This document shows, piece after piece, positions 15,019 to 21,707 of a DNA stretch of 21,707 nt. Position numbers and translations under genes: made by a program. The stretch is from Chitinophaga pinensis. GTDB taxonomy: Bacteria > Bacteroidota > Bacteroidia > Chitinophagales > Chitinophagaceae. Positions within the stretch are counted from its first letter, which is position 1; each line of letters begins with the position of its first letter. The stretch lies in NCBI GenBank assembly GCA_945866165.1, contig CAMBGO010000010.1:1-21707 (forward strand). Direction: 5' to 3'. The notes beneath the pieces are model-generated. The model saw only the letters and a program-made list of their open reading frames with translations. It was not told where the DNA came from and ran no database searches.

Positions 15019-16602
15019 ATGAAAAAGTACTTCAATAAATCTATTTTAGCTATTGCATGCAGTGTACTGCTGATAAATAATTTACACTCTCAAGAGATAT
15101 CTCAACCCATTACAAGCAAACAAATTGATTCGGTAACTGAATTGGTGTTGAAAACATTCAATGTTCCGGGCATTGCAGTGGCTGTGGTGAAAGACAATAA
15201 ACTGATTCATGCAAAAGGATATGGCACAGCTATCCTTAAAACAGGACAAAAACTAAATGAGTTTACCCAATTTGGTATTGCGTCCAATTCAAAAGCATTT
15301 ACATCTGCAGCTCTGGGTATGTTGATTGATGAAGGGAAGTTAAAATGGGATGACCGTGTAACCGATTATATTCCTGGTTTCAAAATGTACAACCCTTATG
15401 TAACAGATGAATTTACCATTCGCGACCTGTTAACACACCGCAGCGGATTGGGACTCGGTGCGGGTGATTTGATGATGTTTCCAGATGGGAGCAATTTCAC
15501 AAAAGAAGATATCATCCACAATCTCAGATACTTGAAACAAACTTCAAGCTTCAGAAGTAAATATGATTATGATAATAACTTATACATCGTTGCCGGCGAA
15601 GTGATCGCCAAGGCTTCAGGAATATCTTGGGAAGAATTCATAGAACAACGCATCATGAAACCACTAGGCATGAATGCATCTGCTGCTTCCATATCGAGAT
15701 TGAAAGATAAAAGCAATATTATTCGTCCGCATGCGCCTGTAAACGGAAAAGTAGAAACCATAGACATTGATTGGAGTGAAACAGCCAATGCGGCCGGAGG
15801 TATCTGGAGCAATGTAACAGATATGAGTAAATGGATCATGATGCAAATGAATCATGGAAAATATGGCGATCAACTTCAATATAAATTATTCAGTGATGAA
15901 GTACATGAAGAAATGTGGTCTCCTCAAACCATACAACCCGTGAGAACAACTGCTCCATACAATACCCATTTTTCAACCTATGGATTGGGATGGGGATTGA
16001 GTGATGTAAAGGGATACAAGCAAGTAACCCATACAGGCGGACTGGCGGGCATTGTAACGCAGGTGATGTTATTTCCCGAGATCAATCTCGGCATCATCGT
16101 ATTCACCAACCAGCAAGTAGGTGCTGCATTCAGTGCCATTAGCAGTACGATAAAAGACAGCTACATTGGAGTGAAGGGATACGATTGGGTAAAAATGTTG
16201 CATGAGCGCGTTGTTGCCAATGAAGCCAATGCAAAAAAAATATTGGATGATGTATCAAAAGGAATTGAAGAAAAAATAAAACAAGCTGGTGGCAAATTTT
16301 CCATCGAACCCTATGCGGGAACATATAAAGATCCATGGTTTGGTGAGGTTGAAATAAGCATGAAAGATGGAAAACCTTGGTTTACTTCAAAAAGATCACC
16401 AAGACTAAGCGGAGAACTGTTCCCTTACAAAGGAAATACCTTGATTGTAAGGTGGACAAACAGAAGTTTGGATGCAGATGCCTACGTAATATTCAGCACT
16501 GACATGGAAGGAAAACCATCCGGGATGAAGATGAATGCAATATCCCCACTAACAGATTTTAGCTTCGATTTTCAAGACTTGGATTTTGTAAAAATAAAGT
16601 AA
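15019..16602 (+). CDS. Exported class C beta-lactamase-fold serine hydrolase
   Basis: Members of this family (AmpC, D-alanyl-D-alanine carboxypeptidase, esterase EstB type) hydrolyse amide or ester bonds through an acyl-serine. The 527-residue protein has a signal peptide (about 1-24, ending LHSQ), then the hydrolase domain (about 30-385) with SxxK as S89-N-S-K92, YxN as Y184-D-N186 and the HxG variant of the KTG box as H338-T-G340. The classic LLTHRSGLG follows the first motif (137-145). A C-terminal beta-barrel-type domain (about 430-525, YAGTYKDPWFGEVEISMKDGKPWF) matches the DUF3471 type commonly attached to these enzymes. His in place of Lys in the KTG box points to a peptidase or esterase rather than a true beta-lactamase. 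It is monocistronic, bounded by a strong terminator. Confidence 0.92.
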   Translation: MKKYFNKSILAIACSVLLINNLHSQEISQPITSKQIDSVTELVLKTFNVPGIAVAVVKDNKLIHAKGYGTAILKTGQKLNEFTQFGIASNSKAFTSAALGMLIDEGKLKWDDRVTDYIPGFKMYNPYVTDEFTIRDLLTHRSGLGLGAGDLMMFPDGSNFTKEDIIHNLRYLKQTSSFRSKYDYDNNLYIVAGEVIAKASGISWEEFIEQRIMKPLGMNASAASISRLKDKSNIIRPHAPVNGKVETIDIDWSETANAAGGIWSNVTDMSKWIMMQMNHGKYGDQLQYKLFSDEVHEEMWSPQTIQPVRTTAPYNTHFSTYGLGWGLSDVKGYKQVTHTGGLAGIVTQVMLFPEINLGIIVFTNQQVGAAFSAISSTIKDSYIGVKGYDWVKMLHERVVANEANAKKILDDVSKGIEEKIKQAGGKFSIEPYAGTYKDPWFGEVEISMKDGKPWFTSKRSPRLSGELFPYKGNTLIVRWTNRSLDADAYVIFSTDMEGKPSGMKMNAISPLTDFSFDFQDLDFVKIK

Positions 16603-16626
16603 TTCATAGATCATAACACAAGTATA

Positions 16627-16660
16627 AAAGAATCCCCTCCTGTCCAGGAGGGGATTCTTT
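16627..16660 (+). terminator. Strong terminator after the serine hydrolase gene
   Basis: A perfect 15-bp stem pairs 16627-16641 (AAAGAATCCCCTCCT) with 16646-16660, with loop GTCC. It starts 24 nt after the stop codon and the 3' arm ends in CTTT. Because the left arm begins with AAAG the structure would also work on the other strand. Confidence 0.9.
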
Positions 16661-16913
16661 ATAATTATGTTAGGATTAATTAACAGGTAACGTTTTTAGG
16701 ACCAGTCACTCACCTCACAGACAATTTTCCTTCGCTTGATTTTGAGAATTGTAATTTAAACATCAATCCTCTTGAAGTAACAATTTTAACAAATATGCAT
16801 TTAAGTAATAATACTTAGTGGTTAAATGAGCTAGTGAATTGACTCTATTCATTTACGTTAAATGACATATGCATGCTAATTTTAGTACCTTTACAGTAGA
16901 ATAAATTCATTTT
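16661..16913. other. Gap before the metalloprotease gene, with a candidate -7 box
   Basis: No coding frame of substance is seen. TACCTTTA at 16886-16893, 28 nt before the ATG at 16914, resembles the -7 element TAnnTTTG. A matching -33 element is not evident. The remaining bases show no repeats or hairpins I can support. Confidence 0.4.
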
Positions 16914-19900
16914 ATGAAAAAATTATTGGTGGCTTTGATGGCAATCGGATTGTTTTTAAATGTAACTGCCCAAAAAAAGAATTTTTGGAAGCAACACAAC
17001 ACATCTGAAATAATAAATACACATAAATCTGTAAGCAGAACATCTTTCCCAAAAAATTTTAAACTTTTTGATGTTGATGATATTTCATTTTTCAATGAAC
17101 TGCTTTCAATTACTGGTAAAAAAAGCAATAAGCGTTCAATCGTCATTTCACTTCCCAATGCAGCAGGTGGAATCGAAGATTTTGAATTGGTTGAGTCATC
17201 AAATTTTGAGCCTGCACTTCAGGAAAGATTTCCTCAAATAAGAGCCTATTCAGGAAGAAGTATTAGCAAGCCTGGTTCAACAATTAAATTAAGTATTTCG
17301 CCACAAGGAATTCAAACCATGGTATTCAGAAGCGATGATGAAAATGAATTCATAGAACAATACTCCAACGATAAAAAAGTGTATGCTGTATTCAGATCTC
17401 AGAGAAAGCCAGGTGCCATACCTTGGAATTGCAGTACGACTGAAAAACAGATGGTGACAAGCTTGAATAACCAAGCAACAGCTTTAAGTCTTACAACGGC
17501 TAGATCAGGTGGGAATCTCAAAACACTTAGGTTAGCACAATCTTGTAATGCGGAATATTCAAATTATTTTGGGGCAACCAAAGCAGCTGATTCAAGCATA
17601 GTGCTTGCAGCCTTTAATGCAACACTAACTCGATGCAATGGTGTTTATGAAAAAGACCTGGCAATCCATCTCAATTTGATTGCAAATACAACCAAAATAA
17701 TTTATTACACTGCTTCTTCAGATCCATATAGTAGCACAATGTCTAATTGGAATTCACAGTTACAGAACACATTGACTTCTGTTATAGGCGAAGCGAACTA
17801 TGATATCGGACATATGTTTGGTGCTTCTGGTGGGGGGGGTAATGCAGGTTGCATTGGATGCATTTGTGTGAATGGTTCAAAAGGAAGCGGTATAACATCT
17901 CCTGGAGATGGTGTTCCCCAGGGAGATAATTTTGATATAGATTATGTAGTACATGAAATCGGGCATCAACTTGGTGCAAATCATACCTTTTCCATGAGTA
18001 ATGAAGGTTCGGGTGTAAACAAGGAAGTTGGATCAGGCATCACCATCATGGGTTATGCAGGTATCACAAGCCAGGATGTGGCACCTCATTCAATTGATAT
18101 TTTTCACCAGGCATCGATAGCGCAGATACAGACAAACGTAAACAACAAAAGCACATGTGGAATCACGATCAGCAACAGCTCTATTGCAACACCAGTTGTC
18201 ACTGTTCCAAAATCAGCCTATACAATTCCTAAAAGCACCCCTTTTGCATTAACCGCATCAGCAACTGATGCCAATGCAAATGATGTATTAACGTATTGCT
18301 GGGAACAGAACGATAACGCAGGAAGCACACAAACAGGAGCGAGTAGCGTTGCCAGTGCTACGAAAGCTACAGGACCAAATTGGATCAGTTATAGTCCTTC
18401 AACTTCTCCGACAAGGCTTTTCCCGAAACTGTCAACCATATTGGCAGGTTCAACAGTAAGCGGCCCCCTCCCAGGTGGAGATGCAGTTGCCAGTACTGAA
18501 GCATTAAGTTCAGTAGCAAGAACATTAAACTTCAGGTTGACTGTACGCGACAATGCTCCATATAAAAATTCAGCGGATACAGGATATTCAATCGGACAAA
18601 CATCTTTTGCAGATGTATTAGTTACGGTAAATGGAACAGCTGGGCCTTTTGCAGTAACAGCTCCCAATACAGCTGTCTCATGGAGAGCAGGTTCAACTCA
18701 AACTATCACTTGGAGTGTAAACAGCACAAACCTTTCTCCTGTAAATTGTTCCAAGGTAAAAATCTCTTTGAGTACTGATGGAGGGAATACTTTCCCAATA
18801 GTATTGTCTGACAGCACAGCGAACGATGGCAGTGAAGCATTTGTAATTCCCAATTCAGAATCAAGCACTGCACGGATTAAAATTGAAGCTGTTCGCAATG
18901 TATTTTTTGATATAAGCAATATAAATTTTACAATTCGTCAACCTGCTTTGTGTGGAGATGTAACAAATTTGAACACTACATTGATAACAAATAACAGCGC
19001 CAGGATTAGCTGGAGAAAAGTAACTGCAGCACTGAGCTATACTGTAGAGTATAAATTAAATACTGACACTGGGTGGACAACTTTCAACATTGCTCAAACA
19101 GATACCACTGCAGCACTAACTGGATTATTGCCAAATACAGCATATAATTGGAAGGTAAGATCAACCTGTAATGAGGGGGCTGGTGAGTATTTTCAGTCCA
19201 ATTTCACAACATTAGCCAACTGCGGAACACCTGCAGGATTATCAACTTCATCCATCGGAGGAAATAACGCAACGATCAATTGGAATGCTGTTACCAATGC
19301 AATCAATTACCGTGTTGAATATAAATTGAACAGTGCATCAGATTGGATTTTGGTGAATGATACATCTACAAAAAGAAGTGTGATCTTAACAAACCTTCAA
19401 ACTTCTACATCCTATAACTGGAGGGTAAGTGCAAGGTGTTCAGCAGGACTTGGTAATGCAACTTCTGCAAATTTTACTACTATTTGCCAAAGCCGCTATG
19501 ATAGCAGTGCAAACGGAACCCTTGCCGGTGCTACTCTCATTCCATTCAATACAAACATCACAGGATTGATTAATGTAAAAGGCGATATCGACAACTTTAA
19601 ATTGGTGTTTACCCAAGCAGACTCAATAAACATTATGTTGACCAATCTCGTGGTAAATTATAATCTGAAGCTCCTTAATTCTACCGGACAACAAGTGGCG
19701 ATCTCTCAAAGGAACAGCACATCAAATGAATCCATCTCTATTAGGGTTTCTCCGGGCATTTACTATGCCCAGGTATATGCTGGTTCAACATCAATTTTCA
19801 ATGCGACCAATTGTTATACCCTAAAGGCCACACTGCTACCCACTTCAAAAAAACTTGCTGAAATCACAAATTCAAAAAACAATCTCTCATCAACAACAGC

Positions 19901-20153
19901 AGAATTAAATCCTATTAAATCTGTGATCCTATATCCAAATCCAGTGAAAGATAAGTTGAACATAAAATTAACTGGAATTGAAGGTGCATCAGAATTCATC
20001 ATTTATAATATGAATGGCGAAAAAATAATGTCAGCAAAATCGAACAAGGCTAATTCTGATTTGGACCTTACTTCATTGAAACCTGGATATTATACTATTA
20101 AAGTTATCAATCAAAACAAGATTGAGTCAAGCTTAAAAATTCTAAAATTATAA
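16914..20153 (+). CDS. Secreted reprolysin-like metalloprotease with FnIII domains and T9SS sorting signal
   Basis: The protein has 1079 residues. A signal peptide (1-19/20, ending VTAQ) is followed by a propeptide region (about 21-200). A metzincin catalytic domain (about 203-416) has the zinc motif H347-E-I-G-H351-Q-L-G-A-N-H357 and Met-turn Met379 in TIMGYAG. An Ig/cadherin-like region (about 425-575, ALTASATDANANDVLTYCW) leads to another beta-sandwich (about 578-675). Two fibronectin type III repeats (about 679-767 and 768-857, each with VEYKLN...W and Y-N-W-K/R-V) precede a pre-peptidase C-terminal-like domain (about 860-975). The last 75 residues (YPNPVKDKLNI...LKPGYYTIKV...LKILKL) are a type A sorting domain for export through the T9SS and surface attachment or release. 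The likely role is extracellular protein degradation. A run of eight G bases at codons 307-309 lies just before the active site. A strong terminator follows. Confidence 0.93.
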   Translation: MKKLLVALMAIGLFLNVTAQKKNFWKQHNTSEIINTHKSVSRTSFPKNFKLFDVDDISFFNELLSITGKKSNKRSIVISLPNAAGGIEDFELVESSNFEPALQERFPQIRAYSGRSISKPGSTIKLSISPQGIQTMVFRSDDENEFIEQYSNDKKVYAVFRSQRKPGAIPWNCSTTEKQMVTSLNNQATALSLTTARSGGNLKTLRLAQSCNAEYSNYFGATKAADSSIVLAAFNATLTRCNGVYEKDLAIHLNLIANTTKIIYYTASSDPYSSTMSNWNSQLQNTLTSVIGEANYDIGHMFGASGGGGNAGCIGCICVNGSKGSGITSPGDGVPQGDNFDIDYVVHEIGHQLGANHTFSMSNEGSGVNKEVGSGITIMGYAGITSQDVAPHSIDIFHQASIAQIQTNVNNKSTCGITISNSSIATPVVTVPKSAYTIPKSTPFALTASATDANANDVLTYCWEQNDNAGSTQTGASSVASATKATGPNWISYSPSTSPTRLFPKLSTILAGSTVSGPLPGGDAVASTEALSSVARTLNFRLTVRDNAPYKNSADTGYSIGQTSFADVLVTVNGTAGPFAVTAPNTAVSWRAGSTQTITWSVNSTNLSPVNCSKVKISLSTDGGNTFPIVLSDSTANDGSEAFVIPNSESSTARIKIEAVRNVFFDISNINFTIRQPALCGDVTNLNTTLITNNSARISWRKVTAALSYTVEYKLNTDTGWTTFNIAQTDTTAALTGLLPNTAYNWKVRSTCNEGAGEYFQSNFTTLANCGTPAGLSTSSIGGNNATINWNAVTNAINYRVEYKLNSASDWILVNDTSTKRSVILTNLQTSTSYNWRVSARCSAGLGNATSANFTTICQSRYDSSANGTLAGATLIPFNTNITGLINVKGDIDNFKLVFTQADSINIMLTNLVVNYNLKLLNSTGQQVAISQRNSTSNESISIRVSPGIYYAQVYAGSTSIFNATNCYTLKATLLPTSKKLAEITNSKNNLSSTTAELNPIKSVILYPNPVKDKLNIKLTGIEGASEFIIYNMNGEKIMSAKSNKANSDLDLTSLKPGYYTIKVINQNKIESSLKILKL
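17832..17839 (+). repeat. G8 homopolymer inside the metalloprotease gene
   Basis: Eight consecutive G in an AT-rich gene encode part of a Gly run (Ser-Gly-Gly-Gly-Gly-Asn, residues 305-310), about 37 residues before the zinc motif. A one-base slip would shift the frame and remove the active site, so the tract could switch the gene on and off. Confidence 0.9.
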
Positions 20154-20176
20154 AATAGAAATCTCATCGAAAATTT

Positions 20177-20207
20177 AAAAACCCGATTATTTATTAATCG
20201 GGTTTTT
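20177..20207 (+). terminator. Terminator after the metalloprotease gene
   Basis: A perfect 13-bp stem pairs AAAAACCCGATTA (20177-20189) with 20195-20207, loop TTTAT, ending in a run of six T (20203-20208). It starts 24 nt after the stop codon. The arrangement is symmetrical but no minus-strand gene faces it here. Confidence 0.9.
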
Positions 20208-20287
20208 TATTACCCTTTCATGTATCAAGTGATTTATTTTTTACTATATATACTTTATACTAATTTTATATTATATAAATATAATTT

Positions 20288-21214
20288 ATGAACTATTCGT
20301 TTCATCAACTAGAAATGTTCTTGAAAATTGTACAAACCAAGAGCATAACCAAAACAGCTGAGGCAATGCACCTCACTCAACCTGCTGTATCCATTCAATT
20401 GAAAAACTTTCAAAAACAATTTGACATTCCCCTTACGGAAGTGATTAACAAAAAAATTTACATAACAGATTTCGGAAAAGAGATTGCAGAATCAGCAGAA
20501 AATATTATCAATGAGGCAAACCTTATTAACCATCAAATGATGAAGTTCAAAGGTGCACTTACAGGAACCTTGAAAATAAACTCTGTTTCAACCGGCAAAT
20601 ATGTTATCCCTTATTTTCTTTCCGAATTTCTCAAAAAAAATGAGAATATAGAATTGAGGCTTGATGTGTCGAATAAGTCCAAAGTGATAGAGAATTTAGA
20701 ACATAACGAAACGGACTTTTCACTAGTGTCAATTGTTCCAAAAAACTTACAATTAAACAGTATTGAACTCATGCCCAATTCACTGTTTCTAGTTGGCAAT
20801 GAACATATCCTCAGTAAAAATACCGAAATAAATAAATCAATTTTGGAAGGGCTTCCACTGATTTATAGAGAGGAGGGATCCTCTACGAGAATGACAATGG
20901 AAAAATTCATTGAAAAAAATCATATAAATGTGCGTAAAAAATTGCAACTAACATCAAATGAAGCAGTAAAACAAGCAGTATTAGCAGGGATAGGATATTC
21001 AATCATGCCAATCATAGGCCTCAAAAATGAATTACAAAACAATCAACTCCAAATCATTCCAATTAAAGGATTGCCAATAAAAACAACCTGGAATATCGTT
21101 TGGCTTAAAAGTAAAAAATTATCCCCCGTAGCAAAAGCATTTGTACAAGAACTAGAAAATCAAAAAGCTAAAATTATTGATGAATCATTTAGTTGGATTG
21201 CACAATATCATTAG
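20288..21214 (+). CDS. LysR-family transcriptional regulator
   Basis: This is a 308-residue protein of standard LysR length. The N-terminal winged helix-turn-helix (about 4-64) shows FHQLEMFLKIVQTKSITKTA, then LTQPAVSIQLKNFQ with the recognition helix, and the wing up to ITDFGKEI. The co-inducer-binding domain (about 90-300) begins GTLKINSVSTGKYVIPYFLSEF and holds typical elements (GLPLIYREEGSSTRM at about 198-212, VLAGIGYSIMP at about 236-246). This binding-domain pattern resembles the CysB/CbbR-like branch that senses small anions or metabolites, but the ligand cannot be told. It is transcribed in the same direction as the penicillin acylase gene 79 bp downstream, not divergently as in most LysR-target pairs. 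Its AT-rich upstream region has no clear T-N11-A operator that I would defend. Confidence 0.93.
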   Translation: MNYSFHQLEMFLKIVQTKSITKTAEAMHLTQPAVSIQLKNFQKQFDIPLTEVINKKIYITDFGKEIAESAENIINEANLINHQMMKFKGALTGTLKINSVSTGKYVIPYFLSEFLKKNENIELRLDVSNKSKVIENLEHNETDFSLVSIVPKNLQLNSIELMPNSLFLVGNEHILSKNTEINKSILEGLPLIYREEGSSTRMTMEKFIEKNHINVRKKLQLTSNEAVKQAVLAGIGYSIMPIIGLKNELQNNQLQIIPIKGLPIKTTWNIVWLKSKKLSPVAKAFVQELENQKAKIIDESFSWIAQYH

Positions 21215-21258
21215 AAAAATAAGTTAGCATTCAACTGAAAAATCTGAATATCAAATTT

Positions 21259-21291
21259 GATAATCTTGTAACTTTAAGATATAAGATTATC
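21259..21291 (+). promoter_or_regulatory. Inverted repeat with internal TAACTTTA box at the penicillin acylase start
   Basis: Perfect 9-bp arms GATAATCTT (21259-21267) and AAGATTATC (21283-21291) enclose 15 nt containing TAACTTTAAGA (21269-21279). The repeat ends 2 nt before the ATG at 21294. The element and its distance to the start (25 nt) match those in front of the serine hydrolase gene at 15019, although the arm sequences differ. Confidence 0.5.
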
Positions 21292-21293
21292 AT

Positions 21294-21707
21294 ATGAAAA
21301 ACTATTCTATAATTGCAATATTCTTATTTCAATTTACCAGTCTTTATAGTCAGGATAAACAACAATTGAAAGTACAAGGGTTGATTTCAACTGTTGAGGT
21401 CCTTCGTGATAAATGGGGTGTCAATCATATCTATGCAAAGAATGAACACGACCTTTTCTTCTCACAAGGATATTGTGCAGCCAAGGACAGGCTCTTCCAA
21501 TTTGAAGTATGGCGTAGACAGTCAACAGGAACCGTTGCTGAAATACTCGGCGAACGTGAATTAAAGCGAGACATTGGAACACGCTTATTCAAATTTCGTG
21601 GTGATATGCAAAAAGAATTACAGCATTATCATCCGAGAGGAGCCAACATCATCAATGCATATGTAGAAGGCGTTAATGCATATATTAATTATATCAATCA
21701 ACATCCA
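21294..21707 (+). CDS. Penicillin acylase-family amidohydrolase, N-terminal part (runs off window)
   Basis: Open from ATG 21294 to the window end (138 codons, no stop). It starts with a signal peptide (about 1-20, MKNYSIIAIFLF...SLYSQ). The beginning of the alpha subunit follows: VEVLRDKWGVNHIYAKNEHDLFFSQGY (about 35-61), then the family motif AAKDRLFQFEVWRRQSTGTVAEILGE (about 63-88) and NAYVEGVNAYI near 122-132. These enzymes are N-terminal nucleophile hydrolases that mature by self-cleavage before a catalytic Ser at the start of the beta subunit, which lies beyond this window. Substrates in the family include penicillins, acyl-homoserine lactones and other N-acyl amides; which applies here cannot be told. 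Confidence 0.9.
   Translation, partial: MKNYSIIAIFLFQFTSLYSQDKQQLKVQGLISTVEVLRDKWGVNHIYAKNEHDLFFSQGYCAAKDRLFQFEVWRRQSTGTVAEILGERELKRDIGTRLFKFRGDMQKELQHYHPRGANIINAYVEGVNAYINYINQHP

Noticed and set aside
15019..16602. True beta-lactamase (antibiotic resistance)
   Set aside because: The SxxK and YxN motifs are present, but HTG replaces KTG and a DUF3471-type C-terminal domain is attached, which is typical of peptidase or esterase members rather than resistance enzymes.
16661..16852. Short minus-strand frames in the gap before the metalloprotease
   Set aside because: The longest readings are about 17-29 codons, are broken by stops and do not join into one frame; no protein family is recognisable.

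Overview
The window is AT-rich DNA from a member of the Bacteroidota, most likely a Chitinophagaceae-like bacterium. The grounds are a SusC/SusD outer-membrane pair, a secreted protease ending in a type IX secretion (T9SS) sorting domain, signal peptides ending in ...AQ or ...SQ, promoters with the TAnnTTTG -7 box typical of the phylum, and little sign of Shine-Dalgarno sequences. Genus cannot be fixed from the sequence alone. I see no rRNA, tRNA, CRISPR array, integrase or transposase.

Layout. Positions 1-119 hold the last 38 codons of an unidentified gene, followed by a hairpin and a gene-free stretch with a 25-bp tandem duplication. A membrane-anchored sensor/regulator (505-1908, +) converges on a two-gene minus-strand operon, gcvT-comB (3744-1914), which has a textbook Bacteroidota promoter. 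The minus strand then carries, in transcription order, an S9 prolyl-oligopeptidase-family peptidase (10549-8567), a SusC-type TonB-dependent transporter (8502-5425) and a SusD lipoprotein (5404-4016), closed by a strong hairpin. No glycan-degrading enzyme is present, so a peptide-uptake role for this block is plausible. Upstream on the same strand is a padR-pspC pair (13306-10690), a regulator with a two-PspC-domain membrane protein, and before that a remnant of a P-type ATPase gene (13646-13428).

The plus strand from 14063 on carries a secreted protein consisting of a TonB-receptor plug domain without a beta-barrel, a class C beta-lactamase-fold serine hydrolase with a strong terminator, a large T9SS-exported reprolysin-like metalloprotease with a G8 tract just before its active site, a LysR-family regulator, and the first 138 codons of a penicillin-acylase-family enzyme running off the window edge.

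How they fit together. Four genes encode exported peptide- or amide-bond hydrolases of different folds (S9, class C serine hydrolase, M12B-like, penicillin acylase), and one SusCD pair could import oligomers, which suggests protein or peptide scavenging. The observations most worth a second look are the plug-only protein, the hairpin plus upstream mini-ORF covering the S9 peptidase start codon, the membrane-anchored DNA-binding-like sensor, and an 11-nt promoter motif framed by inverted repeats in front of two of the hydrolase genes.
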